Below are positions 24,994 through 33,370 of a DNA stretch of 64,000 nt, in pieces. A program made the position numbers and the translations under genes. Source of the stretch: a virus; the IMG/VR virus record IMGVR_UViG_3300050343_000265, positions 1 through 64,000 of that record; one strand, 5' to 3'. Position 1 is the stretch's first letter. The number at the start of each line of letters is the position of its first letter. The notes below the pieces were generated by a model, which worked only from the letters and a program-made list of their open reading frames with translations, was not told the origin of the DNA and made no database searches.

Positions 24994-26757
24994 ATGCCTA
25001 GGAAGAAGAATGGATATGGAAACTTTAATGTCAATGATATAAAGGGTGTAAACAGTTCGTTTGACAAAGGTAAAGGATCAACCTCTGCAGGTAACTACCC
25101 TGCAGTACGGTCGTTCGGATCAACCTTAACCAGAAGTGCTATTGAGCAATACGACTTAGAAAGCACATGGAGTAGATGGAGACGTGGACTTGAATATTAT
25201 TATCAAGGTGCATACCTAGACTTCACACAAACAGATGCAGTGCTTTATCAGGGAACAAATTTTGAAGTTCCTGTGACTTTTATTGGTCAACGCTTTGCAA
25301 CAAAGAATGCTGACAGTAGAACTCATTACGCAATCCGACGTGAGGTTGATCAAAATCAACAGCTAGGTGTCATTGTCCAAAGGTATAACGATGAATATGC
25401 ATATCCAGAATACAGACGTGACAAAGAAATTTGGTTAAAGGTAGACACATCAGCAGGATATTCAGATGACCTGCTACTGCGTTCAGTAGGTGAGCGAGTA
25501 ACTGACGGAGTCACTGCTGCAAATATTTCATGGGTACTTACATCTGCTAAGCATCCTGCTGTGTACTTAGGTAAATCACAAGCAGAGGGAGTGGTGGCAG
25601 TAACAACTGTCTCACTGAGTGAAGTATTAGCAACTGAGTTTATCACTAACAACAATGGAGATATTCAGTCCCTAGTTGGCGAAGCAGTCAATATGCCTGA
25701 CTTCTATCAGAACAGGACGATCAGTGCATTAGATAAATTTACAGATTATCCACATGACTTCCGTGTGAATCTTACAGAAACAATTACTAGTACCACAATT
25801 CAAATACTAGATACAAGTACAGGACTACCTCCAACTCTAGGTGAGATAAACACTGCAGATCAAATCTTTAGCACGACTACTGCAACCAGTACGTTGGAAG
25901 GAGACTTCGTCTACGAGAAAGAACGATACCAGCGGTTTTTTGGACAGCAATATCTGACTGCTGATTTGGTTAGATCCGAACTTACACAACTTGCATACGG
26001 AATACTACCTTGGAGCATTCAATCAGTAAAAGCAGACGTTACAAATAATGAGCTGACTATTACTTCAGAACCATTCCAAAGCAGTCTTCAACTATATACA
26101 CCAAGTGAAACATACCGATATATCATATTCCCTGAAAAAGGATTTACAACTAAAACACCAGATGTAGATGCAGATGGTAATTACAAGCATGCACCGCCAG
26201 TGCCAGGTGAGAAATTATGGGAGAAAATTAATTTAGATATAGACCCATGGATTGATGAAATATTTTCAAACAACCAGCCATTGTCTATATCAGAGATCTA
26301 TACCTGTAGTTGCCCTGCGTATCTGCATGCTGTGCTGAGAAACCCAGAATCTACAGACGATGATGGTAAAAAAATTAATAGACAACAACGTCTCCCCACA
26401 CCTACTGCAAAAGGGGCCTCTACATATGAAGCCAATGGTTTGCTTAAAACAGTAGGCATTGCAGAGTCTTGGGCCACTGATGAATACAAGAAAAGTTTTA
26501 AAGTCTGCAAGCACACGATTGCTGCAATGTTTATAGATAAAGTACGAGTAATGGAACCGAATACTTTTCCGAGTGCTGATGCACGTGAAAAGTTCGAAGA
26601 AAAATTAGCCAAAGATATACAAGAAGTTGCTGAGGAATTTACAGCACAGCTTAGACGTTCAGAAATGACTCAGATAGAAGTTATATATGCGCTAGCAGAA
26701 GCTCTTAATCTTGATGATGTTGAAATTGGCTATGTGCTATTAACAAGTAAATTCTAA
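24994..26757 (+). CDS. Large structural protein with a SWIM-type zinc finger
   Basis: 587 residues from the ATG at 24994; the in-frame TTG at 24964 would intrude on the previous gene. The N-terminal part contains many Tyr/Trp/Arg (LESTWSRWRRGLEYYYQGAY). Near the C terminus TCSCPAY (C438, C440) and VCKHTIAAMF (C505, H507) form the CxC...CxH pattern of a SWIM zinc finger, with an unusually long 64-residue spacer. SWIM domains bind DNA or protein. The size and place before the fibres suggest a tail or tail-tube protein. Confidence 0.65.
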   Translation: MPRKKNGYGNFNVNDIKGVNSSFDKGKGSTSAGNYPAVRSFGSTLTRSAIEQYDLESTWSRWRRGLEYYYQGAYLDFTQTDAVLYQGTNFEVPVTFIGQRFATKNADSRTHYAIRREVDQNQQLGVIVQRYNDEYAYPEYRRDKEIWLKVDTSAGYSDDLLLRSVGERVTDGVTAANISWVLTSAKHPAVYLGKSQAEGVVAVTTVSLSEVLATEFITNNNGDIQSLVGEAVNMPDFYQNRTISALDKFTDYPHDFRVNLTETITSTTIQILDTSTGLPPTLGEINTADQIFSTTTATSTLEGDFVYEKERYQRFFGQQYLTADLVRSELTQLAYGILPWSIQSVKADVTNNELTITSEPFQSSLQLYTPSETYRYIIFPEKGFTTKTPDVDADGNYKHAPPVPGEKLWEKINLDIDPWIDEIFSNNQPLSISEIYTCSCPAYLHAVLRNPESTDDDGKKINRQQRLPTPTAKGASTYEANGLLKTVGIAESWATDEYKKSFKVCKHTIAAMFIDKVRVMEPNTFPSADAREKFEEKLAKDIQEVAEEFTAQLRRSEMTQIEVIYALAEALNLDDVEIGYVLLTSKF

Positions 26758-26782
26758 TCAAATACAATAGATAAAGAAACAT

Positions 26783-28570
26783 GTGAGTGTAGTTGTGACC
26801 TCAAGTAATGAAAACTACCAAGGTGTATTGGATGCAATTAATGAATTACGTGCACGTAATGGCGAGTCTGCTCAAAACAATCCACCAAACTGGAAAGGTA
26901 TTATTAACGCCTTACAGTCACTAAACAAATGGGGACAGGTAGAAAACGGAGATACTCCACCAGGTTATACACCTGATTATGATTCAAGTGGCAACATAAC
27001 TGGCAGTCACTACAATCCACAACCTGATAATGGTCGTCTATGGTTTGATATCCGATCAGGTCGTTTGCTTATTTGGCAAGACGATGGTTGGTATCAAACA
27101 AATGGTGCGGACGGTTTGCCCTTCTTTGCTACGGCAGCTCCAGGATCGGAAGTCCCAGGCGCACTTTGGTTTAATACGGCAAACTTAAATCTGTATATTT
27201 ATGATGGTTCAAACTGGATTTTAGTATCAAGTCCTACAGGTGCAACAACGACAACAGCACTACCACTAACAAGTGCAGAAAGTAATTTGTTCCCTGTACC
27301 AGGCAATGTTCAAACACAAAATCAAGCCAATACTTACTTTATTAACGCTGTCACAACACTACAAACTGATGTAACAACGCTGGAAACAGAACAAGCTGCT
27401 CCTATTTCAGCTACAGCTCCTAGTGCAGCAACAGCAGGTGAGTTCTGGTTTAACAGCACGACGTTAGAACTAAGAGTCTCCTACGGAGGTGCATGGGTAC
27501 CTGCATCTCTTCCATTGACAGACGACACAGATTTTGTAGCTTTAAGCAATACAGTTACTAACAACTACACGACAACAACTAACTTAATTACTGCATCTAA
27601 TGTTCGTATCACGGCACTAGAAAATGCACCACTACGTACGTTGACGCTTGCAGTAGACACCAATGAAAAGTCAATTGTCCTAAATGATAGTGCTGCAACT
27701 AATACTCAAGTAAAGTTTTTGGGTACAAATGGAATTGGTATAGCAGTTACAGCAACGGACATAACGATCGATGCTGCTGGTGTACTTACCTCTGCTAGTG
27801 CCTTAATTGCAGCAACTGGATGGGGAACAGCAATCACGAACCTAACCACTAGGACTACAACACTAGAAACGGATGTGACTGCCTTGCAGAACACACCGGT
27901 TGTTTCAGTAAGTGCATTCAATACTCTAAGCACTACCGTTAGCGGCTTGCCTACAACAGCTGACCTTAACCTGAAGGTTGACAAAAGTAGTCCATCATTC
28001 ACAACCGACGTTGACTTCAACAACAATCGCCTACTTCAAGTAGGTACAGCTACTGCATCTACAGATGGCGTAAACAAAGCGTATGCAGATGCAATTAAAA
28101 CATATGCAGATAATACTTTTATTACTCAGACGACGAGTACATTAGGCAACTTAATCATTAGTCGAACAAATCTCAGTGCCCCTGCTCTTGACTTCTCAGG
28201 TTCTCATACTAATAGTTATGAAGCATTGAAGTTTAAAACTTATGGTGGAGCAGGTAGCGTTACATTTGGTGTAACTACTTATACCAATGAATATGCCTAT
28301 ACATTTACTGGCGATGAAGAGTTCTCTTGGATTGGAGCTAGTGGTAAAACAGCATTCATAGATGATACTGGGATTACTACTGAAGCATTAACTATTGCGG
28401 ACATCAGTAGAAACGCAGGTGGGACACAAGTCTTGTCCAACACAATTGATGTGAAGGAACGCATTTCTACGTACCAGACTGCATTGATTGGAGTCAGGAC
28501 TGCATTAAATACCTCTTCTGATTACGCCAGCTTTAAGACAGCTGCACTGACCGCATTAGCCAACATCTAA
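26783..28570 (+). CDS. Tail fibre or fibre-base protein
   Basis: 595 residues from a GTG (ATG two bases earlier is followed by TGA). Repeated GRLWFD...LLIWQDDGWYQT and GALWFNTANLNLYIYDGSNW units are typical of phage fibre and baseplate-linker proteins that bind head-to-tail in trimers. The rest is Thr/Ala/Asn-rich with coiled-coil-like blocks (ITALENAPLRTLTL). A TACAAT lies 14 nt before the start, closer than other late hexamers. Role in host binding inferred. Confidence 0.7.
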   Translation: MSVVVTSSNENYQGVLDAINELRARNGESAQNNPPNWKGIINALQSLNKWGQVENGDTPPGYTPDYDSSGNITGSHYNPQPDNGRLWFDIRSGRLLIWQDDGWYQTNGADGLPFFATAAPGSEVPGALWFNTANLNLYIYDGSNWILVSSPTGATTTTALPLTSAESNLFPVPGNVQTQNQANTYFINAVTTLQTDVTTLETEQAAPISATAPSAATAGEFWFNSTTLELRVSYGGAWVPASLPLTDDTDFVALSNTVTNNYTTTTNLITASNVRITALENAPLRTLTLAVDTNEKSIVLNDSAATNTQVKFLGTNGIGIAVTATDITIDAAGVLTSASALIAATGWGTAITNLTTRTTTLETDVTALQNTPVVSVSAFNTLSTTVSGLPTTADLNLKVDKSSPSFTTDVDFNNNRLLQVGTATASTDGVNKAYADAIKTYADNTFITQTTSTLGNLIISRTNLSAPALDFSGSHTNSYEALKFKTYGGAGSVTFGVTTYTNEYAYTFTGDEEFSWIGASGKTAFIDDTGITTEALTIADISRNAGGTQVLSNTIDVKERISTYQTALIGVRTALNTSSDYASFKTAALTALANI

Positions 28571-28572
28571 TT

Positions 28573-28767
28573 ATGCCTTCATTCAACTTTCCATCAAACC
28601 CAACAAATGGGATGATCGTTAAAAACGATACAACAGGGGTTTCGTATTCTTGGGAAAAGACATCTAATTCATGGAACATTGTACGTACAAACGTGAATGA
28701 TGCTCTCGATAATGTGACGACAGCGTTAGTATCATTAACAGGTCCGATGGGTAATAAAAATGTTTAA
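28573..28767 (+). CDS. Short fibre-like protein
   Basis: 64 residues, two bases after the previous stop. The start SFNFPSNPTNGMIVKNDTTG followed by VSYSWEKTSNSWN is the short motif that phage fibres use to describe a shallow beta repeat (NPTNG...YxWxxxSxxW). Stop overlaps the next ATG. Confidence 0.6.
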   Translation: MPSFNFPSNPTNGMIVKNDTTGVSYSWEKTSNSWNIVRTNVNDALDNVTTALVSLTGPMGNKNV

Positions 28768-28963
28768 GCCAGAAGATTTTCACTTGTCAATGGAGAAAGA
28801 ACTTAAGAAGCGAGTAATCTTCGATGATATTAATTCTTGCGATAATGTTGAGACATTGCAAAATAGTCTTCGTCAAGTTACTGATCAATTGATGAAGTAC
28901 CAACAGCTACTAGATGCCACACTGCGACAGCTGTTAGACATGGAGCTAACAAAGTTAGAATAG
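28760..28963 (+). CDS. Small coiled-coil protein
   Basis: 67 residues, charged and helical throughout (TLQNSLRQVTDQLMKYQQLL), probably a coiled coil. It overlaps the upstream fibre gene by 8 nt, so is likely co-translated. The next promoter hexamer overlaps its stop codon. Function unknown. Confidence 0.55.
   Translation: MFKPEDFHLSMEKELKKRVIFDDINSCDNVETLQNSLRQVTDQLMKYQQLLDATLRQLLDMELTKLE
28956..28961 (+). promoter_or_regulatory. Late-type promoter hexamer (TAGAAT)
   Basis: GTTAGAATA, 26 nt before the ATG at 28988, overlapping the last codons of the upstream gene. Confidence 0.6.
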
Positions 28964-28987
28964 ATAGAGAACGCTACTGGATGACAG

Positions 28988-29530
28988 ATGCCTAATGTTG
29001 GAGACACTAAAGCAAGATTTGGTCGTCAGTATATCTATTTAAATCCGGCCCCTAATGGTACAGGAACAATAGGTGAGTGGCGTTTGCGTATTGATGATAA
29101 TGGACAACCACCTATCACACCAGGTGGTAGTACTGATTTGGGTTATCAAGCAGTTGTTGCAACTGGTCAGCCTACTATTGTTGCAGGCAACCTTGTTTAC
29201 CTAGATTCAGCAGGAGAAGCAAAACTTGCAGATGCCTCAACTATCGCTGAATCTGTAGTTGTTGGTATGGCAACTACACAGGCAAGTGCTGGTGCTTTGG
29301 TTGAATTTACAAGGAATGAAATCAAGACAATCTTTAATGTATCAGCAGTTGTTGAAGGTGCACCTGCAGCATTGGTACCAGGATCTGTGTATTACTTAAG
29401 TACTGTTGCTGGAAAATGGACTACAACTCCAAATGCAACAACAGCTGGTTCAGTGATTAGATCCTGTGGCACAGCAGTTGATACAGACAAAATGTCCATT
29501 GAAATTCAAATTGTTACTTCTGCAATCTAA
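28988..29530 (+). CDS. Beta-rich tail-associated protein
   Basis: 180 residues. Sequence of the type DUF2190/decoration-like (GNLVYLDSAGEAKLADAS, then VVGMATTQASAGALVEFTRN and GSVYYLSTVAGKWTTTP), a pattern shared with small beta-barrel phage proteins. Stop overlaps next ATG (TAATG). Virion function inferred. Confidence 0.6.
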   Translation: MPNVGDTKARFGRQYIYLNPAPNGTGTIGEWRLRIDDNGQPPITPGGSTDLGYQAVVATGQPTIVAGNLVYLDSAGEAKLADASTIAESVVVGMATTQASAGALVEFTRNEIKTIFNVSAVVEGAPAALVPGSVYYLSTVAGKWTTTPNATTAGSVIRSCGTAVDTDKMSIEIQIVTSAI

Positions 29531-29979
29531 TGGCAAATCGTAAAATCACAGTCCTTAATCCAACAGGGTATCAAGAGCTATTTCAATCAGGTGACGTCCT
29601 GGTTTTAGATGGAAGTGTAGATCTTCAATCAAATGGCATTACAGGCATTCCTGATCCAACAGCAAATTTAGATTGCTCTAACAAAAAGTACGTAGATGAC
29701 ACTAAAGCCTTGCTTGACAGTGACATCGCAACAATAAACACTAATATTACCAACCTAACAAACAGTATTGGCAACGGTACTGTTAGCTTCAGTGCCTCAC
29801 AGAACATGACTGTTTCTGGGAGTCTTACCACAAACCAAGCTGGTAATTCCACAATTACATTGACAGGTCCTGATCTAACAAACTTATTGCCAAAACCATC
29901 TGCTGATGGTGTGTATGTCGTCAATAAAACAGGAGTCAATGTCACTTACGTAGAAGTGATTGACGGCGGTTCATATTGA
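29530..29979 (+). CDS. Tail-fibre-type protein, short
   Basis: 149 residues. NGITGIPDPTANLDCSNKKY is the fibre motif (pattern GIxDPTxxxDAxxKxYVD) that precedes triple-helical coiled coil, here followed by TKALLDSDIATINTNITNL. Thr/Asn/Ser-rich C-terminal part. Coupled to the gene at 28988. Confidence 0.65.
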   Translation: MANRKITVLNPTGYQELFQSGDVLVLDGSVDLQSNGITGIPDPTANLDCSNKKYVDDTKALLDSDIATINTNITNLTNSIGNGTVSFSASQNMTVSGSLTTNQAGNSTITLTGPDLTNLLPKPSADGVYVVNKTGVNVTYVEVIDGGSY

Positions 29980-30029
29980 TAGAATGAATACAACAGTTAT
30001 TACTGTTGTTATATTGCTTATTAGTCAAA

Positions 30030-32654
30030 ATGAAGCTACAATTAAAGCGCAGTAATGTTCTAGTTAGCGGTGGTGCAAAAGAACCAACAGCAGCACAACT
30101 AGATTACGGCGAATTAGCAATTAACTACAGTGCTGGAGATGCTGCTATCTTCCTGAAGGATAGTACAAATAATGTTATTCGAATCGCTGGCGTACATAAT
30201 ATTGCCGATGATGGTCTAACAAACGTTCCTACTACCACAAGTCCTCCAACATCTCCGACACCAGAAGCTGGAAACCTTTGGTATAACTCTGAAGATGGCC
30301 GTTTATATATTTACTACGTAGATGACAATAGCTCACAGTGGGTTGATGCAAGTCCAGATACTTGGCAAACAACAGTAATTCCAGATACAACTAATCCTGC
30401 TCATCAGGCAGGGACGTTAGACGATCGCTACGTCAATATCAATGGCGACACCCTTACAGGTGCTCTGCTGCTGGATAACGCTGCAACTTCTACAGCACCA
30501 GACCTTGCTTTTGATGGTGATACAAATACAGGCATTTACTCCCCTGGTGCTGATCAATTATCAATCGCTACTGTTGGAGTACAGCGCGTCACAGTTGATG
30601 GATCGGGCAATGTTGGAATTGGGACATCGTCGCCAGCAAAATCCTTAGAGATTTTTAGAGACAGTTTCCCATGTTTGATGTTAAATGACGGTGGTCAATA
30701 TAAATCTTATATGCAGCTAGGGGGTAACGATCTAGAGATTCGTGGTAGTTCTGGCTCAATGGAGTTTTATACAGGTTCAGCTGATGGTTTGTCATCAACC
30801 GAGCGGATGCGAATCGACAGCTCGGGCAATGTTGGGATTGGTACGCCGTCGCCTAGCTCTGCTCTTGACGTTTCTGGTGCTATTTCACTTAGTGCTGTAG
30901 CCATACCTTCTGCGGGAAAAGCAAGGATTTATTCACGAAACACTAATAACGCTCTTTATCTGCAGCCTGAAGGGGACCAAATTGCCTTTTTAGATGGATC
31001 TCAAAATACCATGGGGCTTTTTGAGCCAGATAAAATAAGATTTTTTACAAGCAATACCGAGAAGCTGCGAATCGACAACTCGGGAAATGTTGCTATTGGT
31101 GCAGCAAGCTCTACATCAAGGCTACGTGTTATTGGCAACGAAATTCGGTTTAGCAATAGTTCCAATGCTTCGTACTACGGAACAATTACACACGATGCAG
31201 GTACTACAGGCGCGAACATTTACAACAACGTTGATGGTACAACTGCATCCCATATTTTGCAGCACAACGGCACCGAAACGATGCGACTCGACAGCTCGGG
31301 CAATGTCAATATAGGCGGAAAAGGCTTAACTACACATAGCAGCACTATAGATTCTTTACAGATTGGATATTCATTAAATCTATACGAAGATTCCTACTCA
31401 GGCGGTAATAGCAACTATGTAGTTCTTGCACACAACATTAACTACAACGCTGGCAATCTATATATGCGTAGCGAAGCTGCATCAAGAATAATGCAAAATG
31501 GAGGTATCATTACTTTTTCAAATGCACCAGCAGGGACAGCTGGTAGTGCTGTCGCATTGAATGAGCGGATGCGAATCTACGCCGATGGTGGCGTATCTTT
31601 AAAAAAATATCTTGAGTTTAGAGACGGAGGCGACACAACTTGGGCTGGTTACTTGGGAAGTTCAAATCATCTAATTTCTGGTACCGCTAATACTGATTTT
31701 ACACTTAGAGCTGAAGCAAACTTACTCTTTGCTTCAGGTGGCAACAACGAGCGGATGCGAATCTCCAGCGTGGGCAGAGTACATATTGGTACCACAAGCG
31801 GTACCTCTAAACTAAATATTTATCCAGGAACTGGTGCTTCATCTAGGGGTTATTGGCAACATTGTGGCCTTAGTATTGGCAACTCTACTCTTGTTGGTGA
31901 CTATTCACAAATTGGTTTAGGGTATTTTAATTTAGGAAATTATGCTCCTAGTTACATGGGGTTTCTTTCCACCAGTCAAGCAGCGTATGGGAAAGGAGCT
32001 CTTGTATTTGGAACACGCGATGTAACTACTGATGGCCAAGCAGACGAGCGGATGCGAATCAACGCTAATGGCAGGGTTGATATTGGAGATGAATTAGGTA
32101 CAGCTCATGCTGGTGAATTCCAAGTCATTAATACAAGTGGCGGTCAACAAGACAATGACGCATTAGCATTCTTTGAAACTAATTCTCCAGACTGGATTAT
32201 AATGACAAATTATAATGCTAGTGGTACTCATTACCACATGCGTTTTATGCAGCAAGGTGGTGTGAGAGGGTCAATATCTGGAAGCTCAGGTGCCGGCGTT
32301 ACTTATACTGGCAGTTCTGACTATAGATTGAAGGAAAATATTGTTGAGATAACTGGTCCTCAAGGCATTGATATATGTAAAAAGTTAAAGCCAAGTTATT
32401 TCAACTGGATTAATAATAGAATAGAAACAGGAGAGACCAACACAGTCGATGGTTTTATTGCTCATGAAGTTCAGGAGGCAGGTGTATTAGCGTCTGTTAT
32501 TGGTGAGAAAGATGCAGTAAATGAAGATGGAAGTATTGCTGAACAAATGATGGATTATGGAAAGATGACTCCTGTTCTTTCTGCTGCAATTAAAGGATTA
32601 ATTGATAAAGTTGAAACTCTAGAAGCCAAAGTTGCAGCACTTGAAGCTGGTTGA
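30030..32654 (+). CDS. Tail fibre with C-terminal S74 chaperone domain
   Basis: 874 residues from the ATG at 30030 (MKLQLKRSNVLVSGG); the TTG at 30006 adds eight residues without merit. Near the N terminus APTAAQLDYGELAINYSAGD is typical of cyanophage fibre attachment. The middle carries repeats ERMRIDSSGNVGIGT and variants. The C-terminal ~115 residues are an S74 domain: SSDYRLKENIVEITGPQGID, then FIAHEVQEAG and KMTPVLSAAIKGL. That domain trimerises the fibre and cleaves itself off. Host recognition is the probable role. TAGAAT lies 44 nt upstream. Confidence 0.85.
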   Translation: MKLQLKRSNVLVSGGAKEPTAAQLDYGELAINYSAGDAAIFLKDSTNNVIRIAGVHNIADDGLTNVPTTTSPPTSPTPEAGNLWYNSEDGRLYIYYVDDNSSQWVDASPDTWQTTVIPDTTNPAHQAGTLDDRYVNINGDTLTGALLLDNAATSTAPDLAFDGDTNTGIYSPGADQLSIATVGVQRVTVDGSGNVGIGTSSPAKSLEIFRDSFPCLMLNDGGQYKSYMQLGGNDLEIRGSSGSMEFYTGSADGLSSTERMRIDSSGNVGIGTPSPSSALDVSGAISLSAVAIPSAGKARIYSRNTNNALYLQPEGDQIAFLDGSQNTMGLFEPDKIRFFTSNTEKLRIDNSGNVAIGAASSTSRLRVIGNEIRFSNSSNASYYGTITHDAGTTGANIYNNVDGTTASHILQHNGTETMRLDSSGNVNIGGKGLTTHSSTIDSLQIGYSLNLYEDSYSGGNSNYVVLAHNINYNAGNLYMRSEAASRIMQNGGIITFSNAPAGTAGSAVALNERMRIYADGGVSLKKYLEFRDGGDTTWAGYLGSSNHLISGTANTDFTLRAEANLLFASGGNNERMRISSVGRVHIGTTSGTSKLNIYPGTGASSRGYWQHCGLSIGNSTLVGDYSQIGLGYFNLGNYAPSYMGFLSTSQAAYGKGALVFGTRDVTTDGQADERMRINANGRVDIGDELGTAHAGEFQVINTSGGQQDNDALAFFETNSPDWIIMTNYNASGTHYHMRFMQQGGVRGSISGSSGAGVTYTGSSDYRLKENIVEITGPQGIDICKKLKPSYFNWINNRIETGETNTVDGFIAHEVQEAGVLASVIGEKDAVNEDGSIAEQMMDYGKMTPVLSAAIKGLIDKVETLEAKVAALEAG

Positions 32655-32660
32655 CAGTAA

Positions 32661-32681
32661 ACCGCCCCGTGGCAACGCGGT
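32661..32681 (+). terminator. Possible weak terminator hairpin
   Basis: ACCGC, 11-base loop, GCGGT just after the fibre gene stop; no T-run follows. It resembles the stronger element at 36096 in loop sequence (both contain GTAAC or GGCAAC). Confidence 0.35.
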
Positions 32682-32709
32682 GTATTAATATCTAATCATC
32701 GACAATTGT

Positions 32710-32715
32710 TAGAAT
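32710..32715 (+). promoter_or_regulatory. Late-type promoter hexamer (TAGAAT)
   Basis: GTTAGAATA, 22 nt before the ATG at 32738. Confidence 0.65.
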
Positions 32716-32737
32716 AAATAATATCGACAACAATAAA

Positions 32738-33091
32738 ATGGCCGACACTTATAGCTGGAAAGTATCAACACTAGATCGCGAGATTTCTAACGGTACTGTA
32801 TTTACAGTTCACTATACAGTTTCTGCTTCACGGACTAACCCTGGAGAAGGTGAGAACGATTACACAGCTGGTTCATATGGCACTGTAGGTGTTACTGCAG
32901 ATCCTACTTCCAAGAGCTTTATTGCTTATGAAGATCTCACGGAAGACAATTGTATCGATTGGGTCAAAGCAGATCTTGGTAGTGAATCAGTAGATGCTAT
33001 TGAAGCTTCTATCTCAAGTGATTTAGATAATCAAGTGAATCCTATTGATGCAGCTGGTGTACCTTGGGCTACGGAAACTACTACTGATTAA
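32738..33091 (+). CDS. Small beta-type protein (DUF7936-like)
   Basis: 117 residues. The opening (SWKVSTLDREISNGTVFTVH followed by YTVSA) and NCIDWVKADLGSESVDAIEA resemble short proteins common in marine phage fibre regions, often annotated only as hypothetical. Single promoter hexamer upstream, so a single-gene unit. Function unknown. Confidence 0.6.
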   Translation: MADTYSWKVSTLDREISNGTVFTVHYTVSASRTNPGEGENDYTAGSYGTVGVTADPTSKSFIAYEDLTEDNCIDWVKADLGSESVDAIEASISSDLDNQVNPIDAAGVPWATETTTD

Positions 33092-33115
33092 TCTCACAAA
33101 ATAATAGTTAATAGC

Positions 33116-33121
33116 TAGAAT
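33116..33121 (+). promoter_or_regulatory. Late-type promoter hexamer (TAGAAT)
   Basis: GCTAGAATA, 23 nt before the ATG at 33145. Confidence 0.65.
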
Positions 33122-33144
33122 AAAACCTGAGTCTAATACTTAAT

Positions 33145-33333
33145 ATGGCCTGTAAAAAATCAGAGTTGGTAGGAGCTATCAACTCGTTTGCGACTGCACG
33201 TGTAAGTGGTGATAATGCGCTACAGCAAATGTCAGCACAGTTGTTGCAAAATACAATCGAGACACTTGAGTTTGAACCCGAAGAAGTTGCCGAAGACACT
33301 ACTGAAGCAGAAGAAGAAGAAACTTCTAATTAG
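33145..33333 (+). CDS. Small acidic protein
   Basis: 62 residues: a helical N-terminal part (CKKSELVGAINSFATARVSG) and a Glu-rich tail (EPEEVAEDTTEAEEEET). Typical of small accessory proteins near phage fibres; function not recognised. Own promoter hexamer 23 nt upstream. Confidence 0.6.
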   Translation: MACKKSELVGAINSFATARVSGDNALQQMSAQLLQNTIETLEFEPEEVAEDTTEAEEEETSN

Positions 33334-33340
33334 TAACCGT

Positions 33341-33346
33341 TAAAAT
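33341..33346 (+). promoter_or_regulatory. Late-type promoter hexamer (TAAAAT)
   Basis: GTTAAAATA, 24 nt before the ATG at 33371. Confidence 0.6.
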
Positions 33347-33370
33347 AGGACTATTACAAGTCTCTGAATA

